A stretch of DNA of 64,000 nucleotides from Saprospiraceae bacterium (GTDB lineage Bacteria; Bacteroidota; Bacteroidia; Chitinophagales; Saprospiraceae). The notes below the pieces were generated by a model. The model did no database searches and had not been told where the DNA came from. It saw only the letters and a program-made list of their open reading frames with translations. The stretch is from contig JAEUUU010000047.1 of the NCBI GenBank assembly GCA_016787345.1, positions 1 through 64,000 on the forward strand, given 5' to 3'. Made by a program: the position numbers and the translations under genes. This document shows, piece after piece, positions 8,299 to 16,899 of the stretch (its first letter is position 1; the number at the start of each line of letters is the position of its first letter).

Positions 8299-9579
8299 AT
8301 GCACATATTTTTCCGCCTGTTATTCCTTTTTCCGCTTGCGCTGCTTTTGCATGCCTGCCGCCCCGCACACAAGATCGCCGGCCGCGTACCGGCCAATCCG
8401 CTGGAAAAAATACTGGCCGCTCAGGCCGGCTCTTTCGACAGTATTTTGTCCCGGCCCGATGTGTACCAGGTGCAGATTATTTACACGCAAATTGACCGCG
8501 ACAAACAGCAACGCCCGCACTTCACCCGCTATACCTGGAACCTCGACGATACCCGTTATTTCTACCCGGCCAGCGTGGTGAAAATGCCGCTGGCGGTGCT
8601 GGCCCTGGAAAAAATCAACTGGCTGCGGGCCAGCGGCTATCCCAAACTGAGCAGGGACACGCCGTATCTGCTCGATTCCTTGCGACCTTTTCAGGCCAAT
8701 TACAAACGTGAGCCGACTGCGCCCGGCGGTAAACCGACGATAGCCCACGACATCCGACAGGTGTTTGTGGTGAGCGATAACGAAGCCTATAACCATCTTT
8801 TCGAGTTTCTCGGCCGTGAAGAGATCAACCGGACCCTGCACGATCACGGGTATGTGCATACGGGTATTGTGCACCGTTTCAATTATCCGGGGCGCGACAA
8901 CCGCTATTCTCAGCCGATCAGTTTTTACGACGACCGCGGGGGCATTTTTCAGGAAGGCGAACGGTTTACCGACCGGCCCTGGAAAAATCCACAGCAGAGC
9001 CTCCGGCAGGGCAGCGGCTATATCGACGGGCGCGACAGCCTGGTGTTGCAAGCCTTCGATTTCAGCCGGAAAAACTGGTTTGCCCTGGGCGATATGGAAA
9101 AAATGCTCTGCGCGATCCTGTTTCCGGAGGCTGTGCCCGCAGAAAATACCTTCAATTTGCGCCCCGACGATTACCGCTTTCTTTGGCAATGTATGGGCCT
9201 GTTTCCGAGGGAGTGCCCTGCGCCGGCCTACGATACCGCGCATTACTGGGACAGTTACGTCAAGTTTTTTGTCGAAGGCGATTCCAAACGTCCGCTCGAC
9301 GGAAGCGTCAGGGCCTTCAACAAAGTCGGGGAGGCATACGGTTATTTGACTGATGTGGCCTACGTGGTCGATTTTGAACACAATGTGGAGTTTATACTGG
9401 CGGCGACGATTTGTTGTAACACCGACGGCATCTTCAACGACGGCCGTTACGATTACGACCAAACCGGCTTCCCTTTTCTGGCCAATCTGGGCCGCGCCGT
9501 ACTGGAATACGAGCGAAAGCGCCCCCGCAAGGTATCGCCCGATCTGCGTCCCTTTGCCGAAGCCTTGCGGGTAAACTGA
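8299..9579 (+). CDS. beta-lactamase-fold serine hydrolase lipoprotein
   Basis: The 426-residue protein has a lipoprotein signal (lipobox LHAC). It carries the three motifs of class A beta-lactamase-like serine hydrolases: SxxK as Ser92-Val-Val-Lys95 (PASVVKMPL), SDN at Ser159-Asp160-Asn161 (VVSDNEAYN), and a K-x-G element in FNKVGEAYG followed by the beta-strand DVAYVVDFEHNVEFILA. It is much longer than true class A enzymes (~290 residues), and its C-terminal half is enlarged around the third motif. It is therefore more likely a peptidase or esterase than an antibiotic-resistance enzyme. Confidence 0.8.
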   Translation: MHIFFRLLFLFPLALLLHACRPAHKIAGRVPANPLEKILAAQAGSFDSILSRPDVYQVQIIYTQIDRDKQQRPHFTRYTWNLDDTRYFYPASVVKMPLAVLALEKINWLRASGYPKLSRDTPYLLDSLRPFQANYKREPTAPGGKPTIAHDIRQVFVVSDNEAYNHLFEFLGREEINRTLHDHGYVHTGIVHRFNYPGRDNRYSQPISFYDDRGGIFQEGERFTDRPWKNPQQSLRQGSGYIDGRDSLVLQAFDFSRKNWFALGDMEKMLCAILFPEAVPAENTFNLRPDDYRFLWQCMGLFPRECPAPAYDTAHYWDSYVKFFVEGDSKRPLDGSVRAFNKVGEAYGYLTDVAYVVDFEHNVEFILAATICCNTDGIFNDGRYDYDQTGFPFLANLGRAVLEYERKRPRKVSPDLRPFAEALRVN

Positions 9580-9619
9580 ATCAAATGTTGCACTTTTGCG
9601 GACCCAACCACGTATCGCT

Positions 9620-10303
9620 TTGAAAAACATCGTTCGCCTCACAAACGCCGATATTCGCCAGCAGGATGGCAAAACCATTCTGCATCAGGTCAACCTGACC
9701 ATTGGAGAAGGCGAGTTTATCTACCTGATCGGGAAAACCGGCAGCGGCAAATCCAGTCTGCTCAAAACCCTCTACGGCGCGCTCCTGCTCGATAATGGTC
9801 ACGGAGAAGTGGCCGATTACGACCTGCGCACTTTGAGCCGTCGCTCCGTTCACCTGCTTCGCCGCAAACTGGGCATTGTTTTCCAGGACTTCAACCTGCT
9901 CACCGACCGCAATGTGGAGGACAACATGCTTTTTGTACTCCGCGCAACCGGCTGGGACGATTCCGCCGAAATGAACCGCCGGGTCAGTGAAGAACTGGAA
10001 GCCGTCGGCCTGCTCGACAAACGCCTCGCCATGCCCTATGAATTGTCGGGCGGCGAACAACAACGCGTCGTGATCGCCCGGGCCCTGCTCAACCGCCCCT
10101 CGCTCCTGCTCGCCGACGAGCCCACCGGCAATCTCGACCCCGAAACCAGCGACGACGTGCTGCTGCTCATGCGCAACCTCGCCCGCCAGCACAATACCGC
10201 CGTCCTCTGCGCCACGCACGACTATCGCATTCTCCAGAACTTCCCCGCCCGCATTATCCGGGTCATCAACGGGAAGATTATTGATGATGAGGGGAGGGGA
10301 TGA
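9620..10303 (+). CDS. ftsE: cell-division ABC ATPase FtsE
   Basis: The product of about 227 residues has all ABC-ATPase signatures: Walker A GKTGSGKSS, Q-loop GIVFQDFNLL, signature LSGGEQQRV, Walker B LLLADEPTGN and the H-loop CATHDYRIL. Length and motifs match FtsE, which with FtsX links divisome constriction to cell-wall hydrolysis. ftsX is not adjacent. No ATG is available: TTG at 9596 and 9620 are the candidates. A GCACTTTTGCGG element just before 9600 resembles a Bacteroidota -7 box, which would place the transcription start downstream of 9596 and favours TTG 9620. Confidence 0.85.
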   Translation: MKNIVRLTNADIRQQDGKTILHQVNLTIGEGEFIYLIGKTGSGKSSLLKTLYGALLLDNGHGEVADYDLRTLSRRSVHLLRRKLGIVFQDFNLLTDRNVEDNMLFVLRATGWDDSAEMNRRVSEELEAVGLLDKRLAMPYELSGGEQQRVVIARALLNRPSLLLADEPTGNLDPETSDDVLLLMRNLARQHNTAVLCATHDYRILQNFPARIIRVINGKIIDDEGRG

Positions 10304-10314
10304 GTCTTTTTAAT

Positions 10315-10469
10315 GAGGATGCGAGGATTTGAGGATGCGAGGATTTGAAAAAAGGGTTACTACTGCTCTCGAACACGTTTATTATTTCGTGGATATAACG
10401 TGTTCGAGAGCAGTAGTAACCCTTTTTTCAAATCCTCGCATCCTCGCATCCTCAAATCCTCGCATCCTC
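10315..10469. repeat. palindromic GAGGATGCGAGGATTT element, copy 1
   Basis: The element has long complementary arms (10315-10379 and 10397-10469). The outer part is built from the unit GAGGATGCGAGGATTT, followed by a conserved GAAAAAAGGGTTA. The inner core (TACTGCTCTCGAACACGTT and its complement) is unique to this copy. The right arm carries one extra GCATCCTC unit. It lies between convergent ftsE and ACMSD genes and overlaps the ACMSD 3' end, coding its EDARI tail and TGA stop. It could also work as a bidirectional terminator. Confidence 0.9.
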
Positions 10470-11462
10470 CTCCCCATACAACCACTCCAGTGTGTTTTTG
10501 TAAAAAATCTTTTCCACGGTGGATTCCGGCAGGTTCATTTCTTCGATGAAGCGGCCGATTTCCAGGTCGCCGAGCGGGAAGGGATAATCGGTGCCGAGGC
10601 AGACCTTGTCGTCGCCGGCGGTGTCGAGCACGTAGCGGAGCAGCGCGGGGTCGTGGGTGGCGGAATCGACCCAGAATTTGCCCAGGTAATGGCGCGGCGG
10701 CACCGGATTGTCGACGGCGACGAGGTCGGGACGGCAATCGAAGCCGTGCTGGACGCGGCCGATGGTCGGTAAAAACGAGCCGCCGGCGTGTGCGAAGCAC
10801 CAGCGGAGCCGGGGCAGCCGTTCCAGTACGCCGCCGAAAATCAGCGAACAGATGGCGCGGCTGGTTTCGGCGGGCATCCCGACGAGCCAGGGCAGCCAGT
10901 ATTTGCGCATCAGTTCTTCGCCCATCATTTCCCAGGGATGTACCAGAACGGCCAGGTCGAGATCCTGACAAGCTTCGAAAATGGGGAAAAATTCGGGCTC
11001 GTTCAGGTTCTTCTGGTTTACGTTGGAGCCGATCTGGATGCCGGGAAATCCCAGTTCTTTCAGACGTTGCAACTCCTTGATCGCCAGATTCGTATCCTGC
11101 ATGGGGATGGTCCCCAGGGCGATATAGTGTTCGGGGTAATCGTCGACGACACCGGCGAGGTGGTCGTTCAGGAATTGGGAGAGGTACAGGCAATCTTCCG
11201 GTTTGGCCCAATAGGAAAACATGACCGGAATGGTGCAGACGACCTGCACGGGCGTCCGAAAGCGCTGGTATTCCTCAATCCTGACCGCGGGATCCCAGCA
11301 ATTGCTGGCAATTTCCCGAAAAAACGTACTGCCTTTCATCATCCGGGCAAAGCCCGAACGGTGATGGTCGAGGTGAATAAAATCCCCATACCCGAATTTC
11401 TGGGCGAAGTCGGGCAGTTTCTCCGGCAGGAGATGGGTATGCATATCGATTTTGTACGTCAT
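10452..11462 (-). CDS. 2-amino-3-carboxymuconate-6-semialdehyde decarboxylase (ACMSD)
   Basis: The 336-residue zinc amidohydrolase-fold protein matches ACMSD over its full length, equal to the human enzyme as recalled. Motifs are His8-x-His10 (DMHTHLLP), FGYG, CWDP-x-VRI, VPVMFSYWAKPED-like, FPGIQIGSNVN, LVHPWEMM, KYWLPWLVGMPAET, CFAHAGG and LGTDYPFPLG with the metal-binding Asp. ACMSD decarboxylates ACMS in tryptophan degradation through kynurenine, diverting it from quinolinate towards aminomuconate. No other kynurenine-pathway gene is in the window. The last five residues and the stop come from the palindromic repeat. Confidence 0.93.
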   Translation of the reverse strand: MTYKIDMHTHLLPEKLPDFAQKFGYGDFIHLDHHRSGFARMMKGSTFFREIASNCWDPAVRIEEYQRFRTPVQVVCTIPVMFSYWAKPEDCLYLSQFLNDHLAGVVDDYPEHYIALGTIPMQDTNLAIKELQRLKELGFPGIQIGSNVNQKNLNEPEFFPIFEACQDLDLAVLVHPWEMMGEELMRKYWLPWLVGMPAETSRAICSLIFGGVLERLPRLRWCFAHAGGSFLPTIGRVQHGFDCRPDLVAVDNPVPPRHYLGKFWVDSATHDPALLRYVLDTAGDDKVCLGTDYPFPLGDLEIGRFIEEMNLPESTVEKIFYKNTLEWLYGEEDARI

Positions 11463-11470
11463 CGTCCGGC

Positions 11471-13255
11471 TTATTGTTTGACCAGTTTGCCGGAAAGGAT
11501 GCCGTTTTCGGCCGTAATTTGATACAGATACACGCCGGCGGGCAGTTGGCGGAGCGAGACCGGGTGGAGTTCGCGGTTTTGCGGCGTGAATTGTTCGGCA
11601 AACACCTGTTGGCCGTTGGCGCTGAACAATTCAAGCCGGGTGCGTCCCTGGCAGTTTTCAAGCAGGAAGACCGTCTCTGTCTGGGCCGGGTTGGGCGACA
11701 GGGTAGCGGTGGGCACTGCGGCCGAAGGCTGATCGGTGGAAACCGACAGGGCGGCATTGACGGCCGCCAGGGCATCCACGCGCCCCCAGCCGTATGCGTG
11801 GTTGGGGCGGGAGGAGCCCAGTGAAGTGGGGCTGCAATCGAGGGTGTCGGCGATGAACACGGAAGTTTGTTCGATAATGTCTTCTACCAGTTCCACTTCG
11901 CCGCGCAGATCGGGGTTGGCGGAAAACATGAGGGCAACCAGGCCCGCCACGTGCGGACCGGCCATGCTGGTGCCGCTGAAATTGGCGTATCCGCCGCCGC
12001 GAATGGAGGAGCGCACGCTGACGCCCGGCGCCGATACGTTGGGTTTGTTGCGGAAACTGCCGTCGATCACCACCGGTCCGCGGCTGCTGAATCCGGCGAT
12101 GGTGTCGTTGGGGCGGGTAGCGCCGATGCTGAAACTTTCTTCAAAGTAGGCGGGCGGGCCGTCGGTTGTGGAGCACACGCCGCCGTTGTTGCCGTTGGAG
12201 ACCACCACCACAACGCCGGCGGCTTTCAGGTTGATGACGGCCGTGCGCAGTAATTCGTTGATCGACAGGTCGGTGCAGCCCTCGATGTCGGCACAGTACC
12301 AGGAGTTGTTGATCACGTCGGGCGATTTCGTGGGGTCGGGATTTTGGCCGTTGATATCGGTGGGCGCCAGGAACCACTCGAAACATTCGATATAACTGGA
12401 GGGCTTGCCCCAGCCGCGTTCCATGTTGCGGCAGCCGACCCATGAGGCGCCGGGCGCCACGCCGGTCTGGTTGCCGGCGCCGTCGTCGCCTACCATGGTG
12501 CCCATGGTGTGGGTGCCGTGGTTGTTGTCGTCGCAGGGCGCTGTGGCGCTGAGGCCGCAGGGGTTGTTGAGCGGGTTGTTGCTGGTGTCGCCGTTGAGGG
12601 GGCTGAGATCGTGGATGGCGTCGTGCCAGTTGTAGTTGTGATCGGCGGGGCCGACGGCGTTCCAGCCGCGGTAGTGCGTCTGGATGACCGGGTGCCCCCA
12701 TTCGTAGCCGGTGTCGGCGCCGCCCACGGTGATGCCCTGGCCGGTGTAGCCCAGTGCCCAGACGGCCGGCGCATTGATTTTTTCCACGCCCCATTCCACG
12801 GTATTGCGTTGCGTGACGACGTCGTTTTCAACAAAAGGCTGCGGCATTTCGACCCAGGGATCGAGGGCGATGCGTTCGATTTCGGGCAGTGCACTCAACT
12901 GGCGGATGGTTTCGGCGTCGGCCGATTCGACGGAAATGGCATTGACCAGGTAAAAACTGTTGCCGCGGGCGCCGCGCTGGCGGAGCAAACGGCGGGCTTC
13001 GGCCTGGCTGCGCTCGGCGGTTTGCTGCAGACGGTCGAATACGAAACGTGCGCGGGCATTTTTACCGCGCAAAAAACGAGCGGGAGCGACGTCGGCGCGT
13101 TCCTGAAAAACAACCAGTACGTCGGCTGTTTGGCCGCGATCGAGCAGCGCCAGCACTTCCGGCGCAACTTTTTGACGCCATACGGCGGGCGTTTGAGCAA
13201 GGGCGCAAGTTGTCCCGATCAACAGGAGCAATACGAAGGCAATATTTTTTTGCAT
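11471..13255 (-). CDS. T9SS-exported subtilisin-like serine peptidase (S8)
   Basis: The 594-residue product has a signal peptide (ends CALAQ) and a propeptide-like region to about residue 130. The S8 catalytic domain has the triad Asp181 (GGADTGYEWG), His246 (NNHGTHTMG) and Ser430 (FSGTSMAGPHVAG). A T9SS type A sorting domain occupies about residues 515-594 (ATLSPNPAQTETVFLL, ending SGKLVKQ). It is most like bacillopeptidase F-type subtilases and should be a surface or secreted protease. ATG 13255 (MQKNIAF) is chosen because the signal peptide begins there. It ends 8 bp before the ACMSD start on the same strand. Confidence 0.92.
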   Translation of the reverse strand: MQKNIAFVLLLLIGTTCALAQTPAVWRQKVAPEVLALLDRGQTADVLVVFQERADVAPARFLRGKNARARFVFDRLQQTAERSQAEARRLLRQRGARGNSFYLVNAISVESADAETIRQLSALPEIERIALDPWVEMPQPFVENDVVTQRNTVEWGVEKINAPAVWALGYTGQGITVGGADTGYEWGHPVIQTHYRGWNAVGPADHNYNWHDAIHDLSPLNGDTSNNPLNNPCGLSATAPCDDNNHGTHTMGTMVGDDGAGNQTGVAPGASWVGCRNMERGWGKPSSYIECFEWFLAPTDINGQNPDPTKSPDVINNSWYCADIEGCTDLSINELLRTAVINLKAAGVVVVVSNGNNGGVCSTTDGPPAYFEESFSIGATRPNDTIAGFSSRGPVVIDGSFRNKPNVSAPGVSVRSSIRGGGYANFSGTSMAGPHVAGLVALMFSANPDLRGEVELVEDIIEQTSVFIADTLDCSPTSLGSSRPNHAYGWGRVDALAAVNAALSVSTDQPSAAVPTATLSPNPAQTETVFLLENCQGRTRLELFSANGQQVFAEQFTPQNRELHPVSLRQLPAGVYLYQITAENGILSGKLVKQ

Positions 13256-13369
13256 AAAAAAGCGTTTGTCTGTTCTTGAAAAAGGCGGCCTAAATGTACG
13301 CCCCAAGCCCGGAAGCCGCTACTGGTCGAACGTCCAAAATGAGCAAAGCCCCGTTTTGAAGCGATCGGC

Positions 13370-13377
13370 TATCTTTG
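13370..13377 (+). promoter_or_regulatory. -7 box of rpiB promoter
   Basis: TATCTTTG matches the Bacteroidota TAnnTTTG consensus and lies 70 bp before the rpiB start. A convincing TTTG at the -33 position is not visible at the usual 19-21 bp spacing, so the assignment rests on one box. Confidence 0.45.
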
Positions 13378-13447
13378 CCGCCGGAAATTCGACCCTGTCA
13401 AATGGGAAGCATTTCCCTGTTTTCAAACCATCTACAACCACACACTC

Positions 13448-13879
13448 ATGACAATTGCCATAGGTTGCGACCACGCTGGATTCGAGTACAAAGAAAGCAT
13501 TGTGGCTATGCTGCAGTCGCAGGGGCACATGGTGCTCGACTTCGGCGCGCATTCGGCCGATTCTGTTGATTATCCCGACTTCGCTCATGCCGTGGCCTCC
13601 GCCGTCACGTCGGGCCAGGCCGAAAAAGGCGTGTTGCTGTGCGGCAGCGGCAACGGCGTGGCGATCACAGCCAATAAGCACCAACAAATCCGCTGCGCCC
13701 TTTGTTGGACCGAAGAGATCGCTTCGCTGGCGCGCCAGCACAACGATGCCAACGTGATCGCGATCCCCGCGCGTTTCGTGCCCGAAATTCTGGCCCAGGC
13801 CATGGTGCGCGTGTTCCTCTCCACCGATTTTGAAGGCGGCCGTCACGCCCGCCGGGTGGAAAAAATTGCTTGCTCATAA
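13448..13879 (+). CDS. rpiB: ribose 5-phosphate isomerase B
   Basis: The 143-residue protein is full length for RpiB/LacAB isomerases. It has the N-terminal GCDHAGFEYKE phosphate/sugar-binding motif, the active-site region GVLLCGSGNGVAITANK (catalytic Cys and anion hole) and HNDANVIAIPARF. It interconverts ribose 5-phosphate and ribulose 5-phosphate in the non-oxidative pentose phosphate pathway in the cytoplasm. It lies 28 bp before the M28 peptidase gene on the same strand. Confidence 0.95.
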   Translation: MTIAIGCDHAGFEYKESIVAMLQSQGHMVLDFGAHSADSVDYPDFAHAVASAVTSGQAEKGVLLCGSGNGVAITANKHQQIRCALCWTEEIASLARQHNDANVIAIPARFVPEILAQAMVRVFLSTDFEGGRHARRVEKIACS

Positions 13880-13907
13880 ATTATTCTGAATCATAGACTT
13901 ATCTAAA

Positions 13908-15512
13908 ATGAAGTTTCATTTTTTTCTGGCGCTCTTCCTGTTTTCAAGCGCGCTTTTTGGCCAAAATAATGCCGTTCCGGCGCAACCTGTCCAGGCAGAC
14001 CCTGCCCCGTTTGCCCAACTCATCACCCCTGAAGACATGAAAACCCTGATCGATATGCTGGCAGCCCCCGATATGCAGGGCCGCGAGACCGGTCAGCCGG
14101 GACAACAAAAAGCGGCAGACTATATCGCCAGCCAGTTCAAGGCGGCTGGCTTGCCGACCAAAGGCGACCGCAATTCCTATTTCCAACAGGTATTGCTGCA
14201 GCGCGACAACTGGAAAGACATCGGTCTGAAAGTTGCCGGCCGCGAATTCAAAAGCCGGCAGGACTTTTACGTTTACCCGGCTTACAATGCCACCAAACCC
14301 AAAACGACCTTCAAAGAGGTGGTTTTTGTCGGCTACGGCATCGACGACCCGAAATACAGCGACTACGGCAAAACCGACGTCGCCGGCAAAGCCGTCATTT
14401 TTTACGACGGCGAACCGCTCGATAAAGACGGCAAATCGCTGGTCACCGGCAACGAGTTCCGCTCTGCCTGGTCGCTTGACTGGCGCAAAAAAGTAAAAGT
14501 CGCCAAGCAAAAAGGCGCAACGATGGTGTTTATCGTCGATCCCAAGATCGCCGAAAACCTCAAAACCAATAAAAAATTGCTCACCACCTACGGCTGGAAA
14601 CCCGCTGATACCCAGGGTGGTAACACGGAAAAAGACTATATCAACAGCCTTTTTATTTCTCCCGAAGTAGCCGCCGCCATCATGGGCAAAAAGGCCGAAA
14701 AGGCCGAAAATGCCCTGGCTGAACTCCGCTCCGGCGACAATTTCAAAGCCATCAAACTCAAATCCGATATCGAGGTTCGCCTCGAAAAGGAAAGCAGCCG
14801 GCTCGAAGGCGTCAACGTGGTGGGCGTGATCGAAGGCAGCGATGAAAAACTGAAAAAGGAATACGTGTTCATCACTGCGCATTACGATCACCTGGGTATG
14901 TCGGATACTTCGCGCATCTTCTACGGCGCCGACGACAACGCCTCCGGTACCGCGGCCGTCATCGAAATCGCCAAAGCTTTTGCCGAGGCAAAAAAACAAG
15001 GCAAGGGTCCCAAACGCACCGTCGTTTGTATGCTGGTGTGTGGGGAGGAAAAAGGTCTGTTGGGCTCCAAGTTCTACGTGGAATTCCCGCTTTTCCCGCT
15101 CGATAAAACCGTGGTCGACATCAATATCGACATGATTGGCCGGGTCGACGAACGCCATGCCAACAACCCCGACTATGTGTACGTCATTGGTTCCGACCGT
15201 ATGAGCACCGCGCTGCACCAGATCAACGAGGATGCCAACAAGACCTACACCAAAATGGAACTGGACTACCGCTACAACGCCAAAGACGATCCCAACCACT
15301 TCTACGAGCGCAGCGATCACTACAACTTCGCCGAGCGCGGTATTCCCGCCATTTTTTACTTCAACGGCACGCATCCCGATTACCACAAAACGACGGATAC
15401 GCCCGATAAAATCAACCACGCCGCCGCGGCCAAACGCGCCCAACTGGCGTTCTACACCGCCTGGGAAATCGCCAACCGGCCTATCCGCCTGCCGGTAGAC
15501 GTGCGGGAGTGA
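13908..15512 (+). CDS. secreted M28 family zinc aminopeptidase with PA domain
   Basis: The 534-residue product has a signal peptide (ends ALFGQ) and an inserted protease-associated (PA) region at about 120-250 (EVVFVGYGIDDPKYSDYG, AGKAVIFYDGEP). The M28 metallopeptidase domain has the two-zinc ligands in ITAHYDHLG, GADDNASGT, CGEEKGLLGS and NIDMIGRVD and the final His in FNGTHPDYHKTTDTPDK. It should be a periplasmic or exported aminopeptidase. Its last codons (LPVDVRE and the stop) are the left end of the 131-bp tandem repeat that follows. Confidence 0.92.
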   Translation: MKFHFFLALFLFSSALFGQNNAVPAQPVQADPAPFAQLITPEDMKTLIDMLAAPDMQGRETGQPGQQKAADYIASQFKAAGLPTKGDRNSYFQQVLLQRDNWKDIGLKVAGREFKSRQDFYVYPAYNATKPKTTFKEVVFVGYGIDDPKYSDYGKTDVAGKAVIFYDGEPLDKDGKSLVTGNEFRSAWSLDWRKKVKVAKQKGATMVFIVDPKIAENLKTNKKLLTTYGWKPADTQGGNTEKDYINSLFISPEVAAAIMGKKAEKAENALAELRSGDNFKAIKLKSDIEVRLEKESSRLEGVNVVGVIEGSDEKLKKEYVFITAHYDHLGMSDTSRIFYGADDNASGTAAVIEIAKAFAEAKKQGKGPKRTVVCMLVCGEEKGLLGSKFYVEFPLFPLDKTVVDINIDMIGRVDERHANNPDYVYVIGSDRMSTALHQINEDANKTYTKMELDYRYNAKDDPNHFYERSDHYNFAERGIPAIFYFNGTHPDYHKTTDTPDKINHAAAAKRAQLAFYTAWEIANRPIRLPVDVRE

Positions 15513-16009
15513 TGCCCCAACCCTGTAAGGGTTTTTAAAACCCTTACAGGGTTCGCGGGTAGGGTTGCTACAGGGGCTTATTGCCGCTTGTACTTGTCGA
15601 TGGCTTCCCGGATATGCGCCTGCCGGTAGACGTGCGGGAGTGATGCCCCAACCCTGTAAGGGTTTTTAAAACCCTTACAGGGTTCGCGGGTAGGGTTGCT
15701 ACAGGGGCTTATTGCCGCTTGTACTTGTCGATGGCTTCCCGGATATGTGCCTGCCGGTAGACGTGCGGGAGTGATGCCCCAACCCTGTAAGGGTTTTAAA
15801 ACCCTTACAGGGTTCGCGGGTAGGGTTGCTACTGGGGCTTACTGCCGCTTGTACTTGTTGATGGCTTCCCGGATATGCGCCTGCCGGTAGACGTGCGGGA
15901 GTGATGCCCCAACCCTGTAAGGGTTTTTAAAACCCTTACAGGGTTCGCGGGTAGGGTTGCTACTGGGGCTTACTGCCGCTTGTACTTGTCGATGGCTTCC
16001 CGGATATGC
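15487..16009. repeat. four tandem 131-bp repeats between convergent peptidase genes
   Basis: The copies are 15487-15617, 15618-15748, 15749-15878 (130 bp, one T missing) and 15879-16009; a 10-bp stub follows. Each unit contains the M28 gene 3' end including TGA, a palindrome AACCCTGTAAGGG/CCCTTACAGGGTT, and the 3' end of the M48 gene in the opposite orientation. The sequence CGCCTGCCGGT occurs at 15486 inside the M28 gene and again at 16009 inside the M48 gene, so the array looks like a duplication between microhomologies. This fills the 457-bp gap between the genes. Confidence 0.95.
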
Positions 16010-16794
16010 GCCTGCCGGTTGCCGGGATCGGGGTGCGAGCTTTGGAATTCGGGCGTGCGGTTGGGGCCGGCCGCCTGTTTGAGCACTTCCATCACGTCGA
16101 TCAGTTTTTCCGGGTCCATGTTGCTTTGCATCATAAAACGCACGCCGAGCTCGTCGCTTTGCAATTCCTGATCGCGGCCGTATTTCAATTGCACCATGTT
16201 GGCCACCGTTTGGGCGATATAGGCCCCGTTGTTGGGGTTGGAGGGATCGTAGGTGGCCATCGTGACGGCGCCGGTAAGTCCCTGGGCCAGTTCGGATTGC
16301 GCCAGTTTCTCGGCGCTGTGCCGCGCCACCACGTGCCCGATCTCGTGCCCGAGTACGCCGGCCAGCATGTCTTCGTCGATGGTGCGACCGTCGGTAGTGA
16401 GGCGCATGAGCAGGCCTTCGGTGATGAAGATCTGACCGCCCGGCAGCGCGAAGGCATTGATGGTATTCGGGTCGGCCAGCAGGTGAAAATCGTATTGATA
16501 AGGCGTGCGTTTCGCGTCGGAACTGGCCACGAGTTGTTGTCCGATTTGTTTGACCAGGGCAGTCGCCTCGGCATTGCGGCTCAGTCCGCCGAATTCCTGG
16601 GCCATGCCTGGTGCGCTTTGTAGCCCCATGGCGATTTCCTGTTCTGGCGAGAGGTTGATGTGCTGGGTTTCGCCGGTGATTTCGTTGGTTTGGCTGCTGG
16701 CGCAGTATTTAAAAAGGGCGATACCCGCCATGGCCAGCGCGATGAGCAGTTTGGGGGAAAGGCGAAATCCGCCGCCTTGTTGTTGACCGTACAT
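15970..16794 (-). CDS. membrane-associated M48 family zinc metallopeptidase
   Basis: The 274-residue protein starts with a Gln/Gly-rich tail, then a hydrophobic anchor (about residues 17-30). The M48 peptidase domain has the zinc motif His150-Glu-Ile-Gly-His154 (LGHEIGHVVARHS), and the third ligand is in QSDELGVRF. C-terminal SSHPDPGNRQAHIRE is the conserved M48 tail. Relatives (LoiP/BepA type) act in envelope protein quality control. ATG 16794 (MYGQQQ) is preferred to an upstream in-frame start. Its final residues lie within the last copy of the tandem repeat. Confidence 0.88.
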   Translation of the reverse strand: MYGQQQGGGFRLSPKLLIALAMAGIALFKYCASSQTNEITGETQHINLSPEQEIAMGLQSAPGMAQEFGGLSRNAEATALVKQIGQQLVASSDAKRTPYQYDFHLLADPNTINAFALPGGQIFITEGLLMRLTTDGRTIDEDMLAGVLGHEIGHVVARHSAEKLAQSELAQGLTGAVTMATYDPSNPNNGAYIAQTVANMVQLKYGRDQELQSDELGVRFMMQSNMDPEKLIDVMEVLKQAAGPNRTPEFQSSHPDPGNRQAHIREAIDKYKRQ

Positions 16795-16899
16795 AGGAGG
16801 TGTTGGGTTTTGGTTTGACAAATGTGAAAGAGGCCGTCTGCGGCAACCGGTGCGCAAAGACGGCCTCCAAAAATAGAGACTTGCTCAAAATATACGGCG

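Noticed and set aside
8299..9579. Antibiotic-resistance beta-lactamase
   Set aside because: SxxK and SDN motifs are present, but the protein is far longer than class A enzymes, is a lipoprotein and has an enlarged third-motif region; no resistance context is seen.
15487..16009. Possible CRISPR array
   Set aside because: The four copies are near identical over the whole 131-bp unit, with no alternation of repeat and variable spacer, and they contain gene 3' ends.
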